Assembly: GCF_014851395.1 (NCBI RefSeq)
Contig: NW_024040374.1
Coordinates: 25,376,772-25,440,771 of the forward strand
Length of the DNA stretch: 64,000 bases
Source: Micropterus salmoides
Taxonomy: Eukaryota > Chordata > Actinopteri > Centrarchiformes > Centrarchidae
Reading direction: 5' to 3'
Positions 48,701 to 57,742 of the stretch are shown here, piece after piece; position 1 is the first letter of the stretch; every line of letters begins with the position of its first letter. The notes under the pieces were generated by a model that was not told the origin of the DNA, searched no databases, and worked only from the letters and a program-made list of their open reading frames with translations. The position numbers and the translations under genes are program-made.

Positions 48701-51700
48701 TTACCTACTTCAGTGTCAAAAAAATGCTGAAATTAACTGTTTTGGAGCTGCAAGTTTGATGAACAATTTCAGTCAGCACTTACCTCACTGACAAATACAT
48801 TGTAATTTCTGTGACTGCTTCATAATAAGCCACTCTGTGTTTCGCCATGTGAATGCTTTTTAATGTGAAGCAGGCACAGTAGATAATGTTTGGATTGCAG
48901 TAGCAGTAACACAGAGGCTCATCATCAGAAATGGCTATCTCTGCCACTAATAATAATAAAAATAATATAAAATGAGGTAATAACAGAATATAAATGCATT
49001 TAAAGATTATTGCAGAAAAAATCTGAAGAATTAAAGCTTAGAACACACCACATGATTTGAAAGAGGGCAGGTAACCACTGACATTTGGCAGTTGTTGTAT
49101 TTGAAATCTCTCACCTCATATTTGAGCGTCAAAAAAGTCACAGCTGTCACAGCAAAAATGATATTAACAATATGAAATTCAAAATAACGTTGCACAAAGT
49201 TGAGTGTTTTGATGAATTGCAAATCTTCCCCTGTTTAGTATAAGATCCTTTGTGCGGACTTGCTCTTCTTTGTGTTTAGATTCACGTTTCCGTTCTCCTT
49301 GTTAAAGACCTGATCGGCTGTGCACACCTTTCACACAAGACAGAATCATGGTTGTAAAAAGAGAGCCAGAGATAAACTTCATGTTTCCATTCCCGCTCAA
49401 CTTAAGGCAAATTTCCGTCTTTTGATAAACAGAAATTTTCCGGTGAACTCGTTCTCGGATTCATCATTGTCACCACCACAGGTTACAATGAGCATATGTC
49501 CCTGCTGAGATGCTTTATGTGTGTGTGCGCGCTGGCAGGCTCAGATCAGGCACACTCATCCACAAAATGTCTTGTCGGAGCATTTGTGAGTTTGCTCTGA
49601 GTTTTGAGGCTGTTTACATGTTGAAAATCCTGCCAGTGTCTCTGAGAGTGAAGACATACTTGTTTGTTTCCCAGCTGTTCTACTACATATCAATAGTAAG
49701 CTTGCTGTACATAATTTTGAGTCAGAGTTTAGTCAAGATTTATGTATTTTGTTTTTAGAAGGTTTGCTTGTATCCCTTCCAGCTGTGCGTGTTGTTATTT
49801 GTGAATGCAAATTGGATGTGATTACACATTTGCAAATGAGGCACATGTGTGCTTTTCCAAAAGAATGCAAATCAGTTTTTTTTTTTTTTCTAGTTGCTAT
49901 GGTAATGATCAACTGTCTGACAACCATGTAAGGTGACTCCTGTCCAGGGTGTTTTTGGTTGACTAGAACAACTGACCTATAGCCAACTTTGTTCATGCTC
50001 CCTCAAGGACCCCCACCTCCAATGCCTGCCCCTCCCCCTGCCCTCGGGCCCAGAAAAAAGGTTCATTGTGCAGGCAGGGAGCAAGGCAAGCAAGGCCTGG
50101 TTCTGTTTAGCGCGCTGTGCTGCATCTGAAACGCTCACCTTCCTCCAGGGTTTGCATCTGGAGCTGGTTTCCTGTTAAGGCTGCTCTGGGTAGGGGCGGA
50201 GTTTGGCCCTTCTCAGTGATTGGGTGAGATTGAGCCTTTATGGACCCCAAGATGGTTGGAACTGCCAAACCGTAATCTGTCAATCACTGGGATAGCTATT
50301 CAAACCAGTGCATAATGCAAGAGAGATCTCATGATTGGTGCACGTGATTGGCTCATGATTGGCGTAAGCGTAAATGCTTCAGTCATATACCAATAATCCA
50401 GCTGCAAATTTAGCATCAGCCAATCTGCTGAGCCTATTCAGAGAACAAAGAGCTGTTCTATATTTTTATTCAAAGTCAGTTTTTCTTTGGGAAATGTGTC
50501 ATGATGAGAAATTCTCAAGTAATTTAAAGTAATGGCTTTATTTGAGTAATTGCAAGCGCTAAAATTAGTATTGTTTTGACAGAGCAATGCCATCGTTACT
50601 TTATAATTGTTTGTAATAGTCACATTAGACCATGGCAGCAGGACCAGCGCTGTAATGGTGTGTAATAATAACGTTAGCTTCCTGCTATTACTGCAGTAAT
50701 TCTGTAGATCAGGCCATGATCACTGCCCCTGCATCTGCACAGTGGACCTTAAATGCCACATGAATTTAGCAGCATTCTTTTAGAGTCTGTCACTGAGAGT
50801 TTTTTTATTGGGTTTCCTGAGGAAGATGTCACATAGATTTTGGAAAGATAGATACCAGACATTCTGGTAGAAAGATATCCTTGAAAAGTTAGCTAAAATA
50901 AAACTGGTATTAGCAGAAAGAATTTTTTGAACAGGCTCTTTTTTTAAGCATTTCATTATTGATGCTTTAACTCTTTAAACCTGTAAAAAATATTTAAATG
51001 TTTTAGCTGGTCTAGATGGCACAAAGTCTAGCCACTCAATTCTGTTGGCCCTGTCTTTTGTAAATGCTTAAATTGCAAAGTAAGCTACTTCAACGGTCAA
51101 ATGAATCAAGTGAAATAAAACACTTAATATCTGAGTGCAGTACTCTGATTGTGTTACCCTTGGAAAGCATACTGTATTCTACTTCATTCTGTTCCCAGAG
51201 GTGTACAGTACACTACCTTTCCAGTGAGCCTGTGTGCCAGCGCTGTGAGTCGGGCCTTGTTGAGTTTAGCTTCAGTGCTGGAAAGAGCTTTAGTCAGTCT
51301 TCCCACTCAGCTTCACTCAGTTCAATCTAAGTTCTGTACCAAAGACCTCCATTTCCTGCTCTGGCGCCATGGCATGCAGCTGACAGCAGCATTTATAGAT
51401 CTTCTGAAGGGACCCAGTTACAGCGCATGCTTTCTCTTGCCCGTAAAAACATACACACAGACTACACAGTTAACACATGGTTAAGCATAATAGCCTATAA
51501 AATGTTGATTTCACGTATTGTAACTTGTGTTGCAAGTTCATTCAAGAAATACATTTGTGGAATGAATTCCAAACTTTTCTTTTGTCTACAAATTAAATTT
51601 TCAAACTTCGGATTCAGTTTTCCTAATTTTTCTGCAGTTTCATGAGACACTCTGCCAGGATTAAAGAAGACCAAAGTGATTAAGTGAAGCTATATAAAAA

Positions 51701-53505
51701 TAAAATTGACTCTTCTATTGACAAAAAAAATGTGAACAGCCTTATTAGCTTACAGCTGTTGGCTATGTGGCCAGTGGTCCCCCCACCCCAAAGGGTCCAT
51801 AGATAAATCTGAGGGCTCATGAGACAGCCCTTTTTATAGAAAAAAAAAGGGATATATATCTAACAAGCCTCTTCTAAACACTCAAATATCATGATAATTA
51901 TAAATTATTACAGGCATGTTTCTGCTTTTAATCAATCAATACTTATATCCACAGTAGCAGCAAGATAAAACTGCATAAGGATAACTTTGATCAAATCAAC
52001 AATCTTTTTACTATCTGGCAGCTACACTGACCAACCTGTCAAACAGTAGTTAAGACCGCATGTTAAAGAACAATACACAAAAATAATTGGATGCCTACAA
52101 CTGAGAACATATACTGTTACTGTGTGCTCAGAGCCCCAGGAGGCAACACTCGTTCAGGTTTTAGAGAAGTACTTCTTGACAAATGATGTGAAGGCCCAGA
52201 GTCCCTCCAGAGCTCCTCTTTCAGCTCCTCCTCACTCCGCTGACCCATACTGAGAGCTTCTGATACCAAAGTAAGATGCCAGCAGGGTATAAGGCCAGAT
52301 CTGGTTAAAATGAAAATATAATTTGATGACTGTGGCACGCTTCTTTGAGAGCCCTGAGGATCATATCAATGTCCTCCTGGACATGTACTGACAGATGTGT
52401 AGGCGATCAATACTTCTAAAGTGAGAGATGAAAGAGAAAGTGCTTAGCAGTTTGCAATTCAACAAGAAACCGTTAATGTCCTCTGCCTTTTTCTCCTCAC
52501 TGCCGGCCACCAGGCAAGGGAAAGATCCCAAACATTGTTTGGCAGTTAGAATGAGTGCAACTCTGAGAGGTATTTGATTTCACAATGTTTAAGAAGAAAA
52601 ATGTGTGCTGAGATTGTTTTTGAATGGTCCAGAGGGGCGAGTGGTTGGCTGGGGTCTGAGGCAGGGAGGAGTATTTGGAGTGAACAGACTTAACAGGAGA
52701 GCGTGTTCCAAGATACCTTGGATGTGACTGATGCAGATGTCACCTTCAGCTGTGTCTGTTCATGCAGCAATGACTGTAACTGTGATGTTAAGTTTAAGTT
52801 CATATTTATCATAAAGGAAATCCCTAACATCAACAGAGTCACTGATGTAGACCTTGCATTGTGAACAGTCTCCACGAGGGACAAAGTCTCCTCAGCCACT
52901 ACTTCATGAGGGACAGTTAGTCAGTTCTGTGGCTTTGGCTCTCTGTCTTGCATCTGATTATATTGCATCTTTGGCTCAGGGCAGAGTTCTTCTGGGTCAG
53001 ACACAAGATCCCCCCCGTGGGCCCACCACAAGGTCCAAAGCCCCTCGTTCTCAGAGCCTGTTTGTCTTGGTGAGAGGAACACAAAGCTCTGCACAGAGGA
53101 ATCCCTCGTTAAAATGAAATATATCCACCGGGGCATTTGTAGCTCTATCCGACACAAACATATACTGTCCTCTGTCAACAATCATTCTCTTTATACTACC
53201 ATCTGAAGCGTAATTCCTCTTGTAATATCTCAGTATCTTCTTTTCTTCCCTGCTTTATTTTTCCCCTCTGTGAAGCATTTCCCAGTTTCAGCTCTATTTT
53301 TCATAAAATTTTCATGCTGTTCATCGGACAGATTAGCTCCACACCCTTGTTTTATGTGTCTATGAGCTCAGCCTTGTTGTGAGACTGGCTAGTGTTCTGT
53401 AAACGGCCCGGTGAGCTACAGCAACTGTTGTGAGGGACTATTCAGACCTGCTCAGACAGGCTCACAAAAACAGGTCACTGCACCTTAACATTGCCCCAAA
53501 TGGGC

Positions 53506-53541
<36 letters not shown>

Positions 53542-54913
53542 AGTTTGTGAGAGCGTGTGTGTGTGTAATAGAGAAAGAGGGAGGAAAGAGGGAAAACAGT
53601 TCAGTGCCCATGCAAATCCAACAAGAGAATGAAACAAAACTAAGCGTTACCTCAACTACTCACAGAGCTGTAAAATTAGCGAATGGAACGATGACCTCAC
53701 TCACTCTGTGCTCTTCATTTAAACTCTTACAATATTTTTACAGCAGACATAACGGCACCAACTAATAAGAATGCAGACTAATGAAAAGGCAGTATCAAAT
53801 GATGTAAGTACTCTTTGCATCACAGTGCAGTGTACTCAACAGGGGGGCACAGCTAATTAATCAATTAATCAACATGTATATTTTTACACTTAAGTTTTTA
53901 TATGGACTAGACAAACAAGATAAAACGTGTGTATTAACGGTCTCCCCGTTTCCAGTCTTTACATACATACATTCATACATACATACTGTTGAGCCACCAC
54001 AAGCCTCCAGAACAGCCTCAGTGCTCCTTGCTGAGCCCTTATTTAATCAGCTAATGCCATTGAGGTCAAGATCTCCTGAGTAGTGCAGAAACAAAAAAAA
54101 AATAACAAACATAGCCAGACATAACAGAAGGACATGTAGCATCAGAGACAGTCACTCTAAAAAGATTTGAAAATTAAAGTTTATATTATATAATTTGGTC
54201 TTATGGTGATGATGGTGTAGAGCACTGTCTTACACGTTGGTACACAGGTATGAACCGAGGTTGAGAGGTTTGGTAAGCCTACTTCTTTCTAACTCCACAC
54301 TCCCAGAACGCCCCCAGCTGACAATATCTCAAGTAACATCACTTTGACATCAGACTTTGCGCAGTTCCCTCTTGAGCCACAAAGGGCTTTATACAACAAT
54401 ATTTAGCAGTACTCCCCTAGACCTGTAAGCAGACTTTGATGTGTGAAATCAGTGGAGTTTCCTCTTAATTAAAATCCCTATATGGCCCTTGGTCTTTTTG
54501 TGCTAGGTGCTGTAAAAATGTATCATATGCCACCTTTACATGTCTCTAGAAGGGTCAAATCTTCTGACTAACTGCCTGTTTGCCATGTATGTCTGTGTGT
54601 TGTGTGCGGGTGTCACAGGCTCTAGGAGACTCTGACTTCCCATCTGTGCTGAGGCAGCTGCTGCCCTTGATGAAGCCCCGTGGAGGCGAGGACAGCGCGG
54701 CCTTGGGGTCAAGGTCCAAGGAGGATGAATGCGGGCCCGATGAGCTGATTCTCCTGCTGGTTTACCTGTACTCCCTGGCTGATGAGGCACAGTCCGCAGA
54801 CCATGATACCGAGGAGGAGGAGCTGGAGAAGCTGGAGAGGGAGCTTATAGGAGTGCTTACCCTGGTCATCACCCAAGAGACCAAACTCAGCCCCTTGCTC
54901 CAAAAACTCACCG
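16454..54913 (+). CDS. scfd2: SCFD2 (Sec1 family domain containing 2), exons 1-5, 3' end missing
   Basis: A member of the Sec1/Munc18-like family. SM proteins bind syntaxins and promote SNARE-driven membrane fusion; SCFD2 is a divergent member whose exact role is unsettled. Join 16454-17267, 17407-17575, 27773-27900, 33335-33510, 54619-54913 gives 1582 nt, 527 codons plus one base, with phases 1, 2, 1, 0, 1. Highly conserved blocks include KVKRAVVFMDDKCAEALHW, CEWMGNMNYTAEV, KASLIFVDRTMDLTG, KHKEGVMEVRRHLVE and LSPLLQKLT. Human SCFD2 has about 684 residues, so some 155 C-terminal residues lie past the window. No frameshift or in-frame stop. It is head to head with the FIP1L1-like gene. Introns 2 and 4 are about 10 and 21 kb and rich in repeats. 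Confidence 0.95.
17407..17575 (+). CDS. scfd2: SCFD2 exon 2
   Basis: Acceptor TTCTCAG, donor GTGAGT, 169 nt. Spliced to exon 1 it reads GAVGHHGDNLVEKILTVLQP then LPGHVTDVQVDML and PPGCLAQTQ, against human GAVGHHGDNLVEKIISALPQLPGHTNDV...APGCLSQ. Phase 1 in, 2 out. The first intron is only 139 bp and has no premature stop in the exon-1 frame for most of its length. Confidence 0.93.
18560..19665. repeat. Abundant fish repeat split by a hAT insertion
   Basis: The left half 18560-18915 (GCATTCTATTGAACGGCCAG, then GAGTTTATGGTCTCAATTGG and GTTACCATGGCGACCTGTCA) and right half 19386-19665 (CTTCCTGGTTGCAAAAACTC, then AGGCTTCAAAACGGCAGTCC) are the two ends of one repeat found widely in fish genomes. 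The class is unknown; an X-box-like site (18864-18877) lies in it. Confidence 0.55.
18916..19385. mobile_element. hAT-type MITE
   Basis: The ends TAGGGCTGGGCAATA and TATCGCCCAGCCCTA are terminal inverted repeats. They are flanked by CGACACTG (18908-18915) and CGGCACTG (19386-19393), an 8-bp target duplication with one mismatch, as expected for hAT. AT-rich interior of 470 bp without coding capacity. Confidence 0.8.
19669..19692. repeat. Poly-C tract
   Basis: About 24 consecutive C residues after an ACCAACAAACC-type tandem. Length may be a sequencing or assembly estimate. Confidence 0.85.
20195..20545 (+). repeat. LINE 3' fragment interrupted by a SINE
   Basis: Left piece GTGGGGTTTGCATGTTCTTC then CAGTTCCTCGGTGTATTTTTC; right piece CTCTGGGTGCTCCGGTTTCC then TCCCAAATTTCCAAGACATG. 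Together they form the usual fish LINE 3' sequence (GCATGTTCTCCC...GGGTGCTCCGGTTTCCTCCCACAG). The SINE at 20249-20447 sits between them. Confidence 0.6.
20249..20447 (+). mobile_element. tRNA-derived SINE (V-SINE-like)
   Basis: The tRNA-like head has an A-box-like GGAGTGGATAAG and a perfect B box GGTTCGATTCC (near 20300). The body has the conserved GTCCCTGAGCAAGACACTTA and the tail GCTTTGGATAAAAGCGTCAG then CTAATTGA, typical of teleost SINEs, ending in TTA repeats. Nearly full length. Confidence 0.8.
22381..22427. repeat. (CA)n microsatellite
   Basis: CA tract with CCCA interruptions. Confidence 0.9.
27773..27900 (+). CDS. scfd2: SCFD2 exon 3
   Basis: Acceptor CTACCAG, donor GGGTAAG, 128 nt, phase 2 in and 1 out. 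Reads SPAAQSLWEAMLTNKHKEGV then MEVRRHLVETASKEKLPIKM and SMG, nearly identical to human KALWEALLNTKHKEAVMEVRRHLVEAASRENLPIKMSMG. A (TTG)n stretch lies just before the acceptor. Confidence 0.95.
28168..28250. repeat. (CACACG)n/(CA)n microsatellite
   Basis: Compound tract of CACACG units followed by about 30 CA units. Confidence 0.95.
28466..28504. repeat. (CA)n(CACG)n microsatellite
   Basis: CA units followed by tetranucleotide GCAC units. Confidence 0.9.
29300..29342. repeat. (CA)n microsatellite
   Basis: About 21 units. Confidence 0.95.
30130..30500. repeat. Dispersed teleost repeat (unclassified)
   Basis: CCTCAACAACTATTGGACTG then ATTGCCATGAAATGCGG, CATCTAGCGCCATCATCAAG and CATGTTAGCGATGTCATTGT are strings I recognise from an abundant perciform repeat with GCTAAC/GTTAGC runs. 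The class is not known to me. Confidence 0.5.
33335..33510 (+). CDS. scfd2: SCFD2 exon 4
   Basis: Acceptor CCTCTCAG, 176 nt, phase 1 in and 0 out. It reads GRVTPEQLCSYTQLFRSSWG then VLQLVLATAQTLRHP and CLAFERLLLQ, matching human GRVTPGQLMSYIQLF...LATAQTLKHP...FLAFERLLLQ. GC-rich compared with its surroundings. The donor is CAG|GTCCGT, a weak match to the consensus. Confidence 0.93.
36278..36525. repeat. Fragment of GTACTTAAGTA-type fish repeat
   Basis: CTAAGTACATTTACAAATAC then TTTGAGGTACTTGTACTTTA and GATTCAGATTACTAGCACAA follows, with changes, the order of a very abundant percomorph repeat. Its right end is missing. Confidence 0.6.
36777..36843. repeat. Perfect inverted repeat with a third copy
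   Basis: CATCTACAAAGAA (36777-36789), loop CAA, then the exact complement TTCTTTGTAGATG (36793-36805). A second palindrome AAAGAATTATATAATTCTTT (36817-36836) overlaps another TTCTTTGTAGATG (36831-36843). Confidence 0.9.
43140..43340. repeat. Fragment of GTACTTAAGTA-type fish repeat
   Basis: AAAGTAACTACTTGTAAAGT at the left and CTGTACTTGAGTAAATGTAT then TGATTTCCACCACTTT at the right agree with the ends of the same family as 36278-36525. Confidence 0.5.
43702..43713. repeat. Poly-G tract
   Basis: Twelve consecutive G residues. Confidence 0.9.
44761..44843. repeat. (CA)n microsatellite
   Basis: Over 41 uninterrupted CA units; among the longest perfect tracts in the window. Confidence 0.97.
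45715..45783. repeat. (TG)n microsatellite
   Basis: About 34 uninterrupted units, about 870 bp from the (CA)n tract at 44761 and in the opposite orientation. Confidence 0.97.
46045..46068. repeat. Poly-T tract
   Basis: Twenty-four T residues; possibly a minus-strand retroposon tail, but no body is recognised. Confidence 0.9.
47615..47642. repeat. (GT)n microsatellite
   Basis: Fourteen units. Confidence 0.9.
49805..49906. promoter_or_regulatory. Octamer (POU-site) cluster with X-box-like site
   Basis: Two exact ATGCAAAT octamers (49805-49812, 49865-49872), a palindromic ATTTGCAAAT (49828-49837) and GTTGCTATGGTAAT (49893-49906), all within about 100 bp of intron 4. The motifs are plain; enhancer function is inferred. 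Confidence 0.4.
50217..50424. promoter_or_regulatory. CCAAT-dense segment with E-box
   Basis: ATTGG at 50219, 50334, 50347 and 50358, CCAAT at 50390 and 50420, and CACGTG at 50341-50346. Possible enhancer or repeat; function unproven. Confidence 0.3.
53506..53533. repeat. (TG)n microsatellite
   Basis: About fourteen units followed by imperfect GT-rich sequence. Confidence 0.9.
54619..54913 (+). CDS. scfd2: SCFD2 exon 5
   Basis: Acceptor GTGTCACAG, donor GTGAGA, 295 nt, phase 0 in and 1 out. It reads ALGDSDFPSVLRQLLPLMKP then CGPDELILLLVYLYSLADEA, an acidic EEEELEKLERE stretch, and ETKLSPLLQKLT, corresponding to human SVVLNQLLPMIKP...SPEELLILLIYIYS...ESGLSPLLQKIT. The Gly/Ser-rich insert after MKP is variable between species. 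Confidence 0.94.
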
Positions 54914-55965
54914 GTGAGAAAGCGTTAACGTGATCACAATTTCACGATTACTTCCAGGTTGCCAAATTTGCTGATGGTCTAAGGCCACATTCACACTACT
55001 ACGATGAGAGAAAGTGGAGTAGGAGAGTGGGAACAGCTGATTGTTTATTTCCTCAGTCTGCCTCCAGTGCTGTTAATGGGAGTTTTTTTTTTCTTCACAC
55101 CACATCCCTCTCGTTCTATCCTTGCGTCACTCTCATTTCATACATACACACACACCTACGCACACACTTTCTGGCTAGTTTGACAAGCAGCTACACAAAT
55201 AATCGAGTGTGGGAATGTCCGAATGTTGTGTATGTGGATAAGTGTGAGAGAGAAATAGTGTGAGAGAGAAAGGTCCCTTCACTTTTACATCTACATCTCC
55301 TTTGCAATGGCAGTACATTTACCTGTACAGCATCCAGAGATAGGAACACTTTTTATTTGTTGTACAAACTTGCTATTAGGCACCAGTGTCTGTGTTTGTA
55401 CTGGTTTCTTTGGTTCCTCTGTGCAGCTCTAGAGTATTTGCTGGTTTAGCAGAGCTGGTAACTGTGTGGTAGGGCAGATCAAGGCCAGCCCTTAAGATGA
55501 ATTAACCGTCTACCTCCACACCACAGCCAGTACCTCCCAGAGTAATAGCGTCTTTAACCTTGAGCCTGTACACACACGGTCTCCTCCCCTGCCACATAGT
55601 TCATAATTAGAGCTACTTTTAGTTTTAGCCCACTCTGTACCTTAGCACACACCCTGTCACTGCTGTTGGGGTTTTCATCTCATATCGCACATAAGCTCAT
55701 ATAGTATATATAGGGTTGGTAAATTTATGAAAAGCACCAATAAAGATTGTTGATCCCTCTTGCTCTTTTTCACTCTTTTCCTTCTCACACTCTGTCTCTC
55801 TCTCTTCCTGTTCCACTTGGCTAAGTGCAGCTTGGAATTGAGGGGCCTCTTGGCAGGCACCAGCTCAGAGATGTGGCTCATGTTAAAAACCTGACTCTCT
55901 GTTATAAACACTTCATTGGAAATTACCCTGTCATAGTGTGCCAGGTGTGTTTTAGACAGAAAAAG

Positions 55966-55968
<3 letters not shown>

Positions 55969-56009
<41 letters not shown>
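55969..56009. repeat. (TG)n microsatellite
   Basis: About twenty units. Confidence 0.95.
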
Positions 56010-56814
56010 ACACATGCGCACGTCTTGCCCATTCAGAGGAATTCAGCAGTCTGCTTTTAGATTTGTGCGTTTGCATGCACATGCACGAGTGTCTGTATGA
56101 GAGTTTATACGGCAGTCGATGAAGTGCTTGGCTGGGGTAACAAGAGGCGGGAGGTCGTCTCTCTCTCCGCATGCAGAGCAAAACACAGATTGTGACATTC
56201 TCCCCAATTAAAGGACTCAAATGGAAACCAGACGGTAAATGAAACCTGGTCGCCATGAGAACAATGTTTTTATAAATTCTTCTATTTTGTTCCCCTTGGC
56301 TACAGTGCACGCTCAAACAGGGTGCAGAAACACAAGAACAACATACATAGAGAAGAAATAAGTTTAGGACAGTTCGCAGGACAGGCTAATGCAACACACC
56401 CCGACCCCACTAACTACCTCCTTCTGAGAACTTAATTAAAAAGCATCTTCAGGAAATGGTGTTCCTCAGGCAACTGAACACTGTGGTTTTGTTGTCTATT
56501 CCATGTTTCCTGTCAGCCAAGCCTACCTTGTCTCTGACACTGAGCTCCAAGCCCATTGGTTCCTACTAAAGATGTAAATCTTTAAAAATAGGTGATGAAT
56601 GCATACATTTATTTTTAAAACAGCAGTGCACTGTAGTTTTTAGAAAAAAATACTCAAACATAAGTAAATGGTGTATTGGACTATTTTCAGCGGCAGATTT
56701 GGCGCGCTACTGAGGATTTAGGGCAGCAGAACAGTGTACATGGAATTGACTCAAAATAAACTGCAGTGCCCAGGTTCGTGGTAATAAAGTGCTGCTTACT
56801 CATCTCTCTAGTAA

Positions 56815-57120
56815 AGGCAGGAATCTGTGTGTCTGTTTGTATTGCGATTATGTCGAGAACCGTTCATCTAATCGACTTCACATGTGGCGGCCGTGTTGCT
56901 GGGGGGGTGGGGTGGTGTTGAAATGGAGTTATCTTCATCAGACAGGTGGAGGTGTAAGAGTGTAATGAAGTTCTAAGGAAGCGCTGAATATCTAGCAGGA
57001 TCTCCGCCACTGTCGTGTTGTTTCAGTGTTATTCATGCTGTAGGTGAAACTAGTGTGAGACACATTTTATAGAAGCACTGCACTGCATCTAAAAAGTGCA
57101 GGGGGCCGTCACATCAGCCC
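56815..57120. repeat. Dispersed teleost repeat (unclassified)
   Basis: GTGTGTCTGTTTGTATTGCG then ATTATGTCGAGAACCGTTCA and TCTAATCGACTTCACATGTG, with GCACTGCATCTAAAAAGTGC at the right, are phrases of a repeat frequent in fish introns. Class unknown. Confidence 0.5.
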
Positions 57121-57653
57121 CTCTGAACAGGAACTGTGCAAGTTTGTTTAATGTGTAGTTTTTGGACAACAATGAAGTTATATAGAATGTCTATATCAGA
57201 CTATATAGACAATACTCGTTAGTATGCCCAATTCATTGCTTGTTTTGATCTTTTCATGGGATTCATAGACAAAAAGTAAAATATAGAATATCCCAGACTT
57301 CTCACCACTGTGCTTGATTTTGCACTTCACCCCAGAGAGTGTACAGAGCAGCATAAACAGACTCCTCAAAATGTCCTAATATAAGGTGTTAACTCAAGTT
57401 TGGGGTTTTCAAGAAGTCTTACTACATCTGTATGTTTGCATTTGTGTGCACAATACAACTTTCCCATCACTGTGTGCATGGGAGATGAACCTACTACGCA
57501 GCATACCATGTCTGCATTGTTGTCGTAAGGCATGGCTTTGATTAAAGGTTTGAACTGTATTTATCCAAGAAAATGGCTCCGCTTATTGCAGTCTGGGAAA
57601 TGAGGTCTTAAACCTAACGCTCCACAGCCAACACCACATGTGGTAAGAGCTGG

Positions 57654-57742
57654 ATTGGTCATGTGCAAAGCTGCGAATGGAGAACAAAAAGTGCGATTGG
57701 CTAAGGAACCCGCTGCGCTCCTGAAACTGGGAGTCTGATTGG
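57654..57742 (-). promoter_or_regulatory. Three CCAAT boxes spaced exactly 42 bp
   Basis: ATTGG (CCAAT on the minus strand) begins at 57654, 57696 and 57738. Regular multiples of about 10.5 bp are typical of NF-Y-dependent promoters. No transcript is recognised nearby. Confidence 0.35.

Larger units (their letters stand above)
33511..54618. other. scfd2: SCFD2 intron 4
   Basis: About 21 kb. It holds two fragments of the GTACTTAAGTA-type repeat, a perfect hairpin, several microsatellites and the regulatory-looking clusters at 49805-49906 and 50217-50424. No recognisable nested gene. Between 52100 and 53180 some minus-strand frames look coding-like but are broken by stops. Confidence 0.6.
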
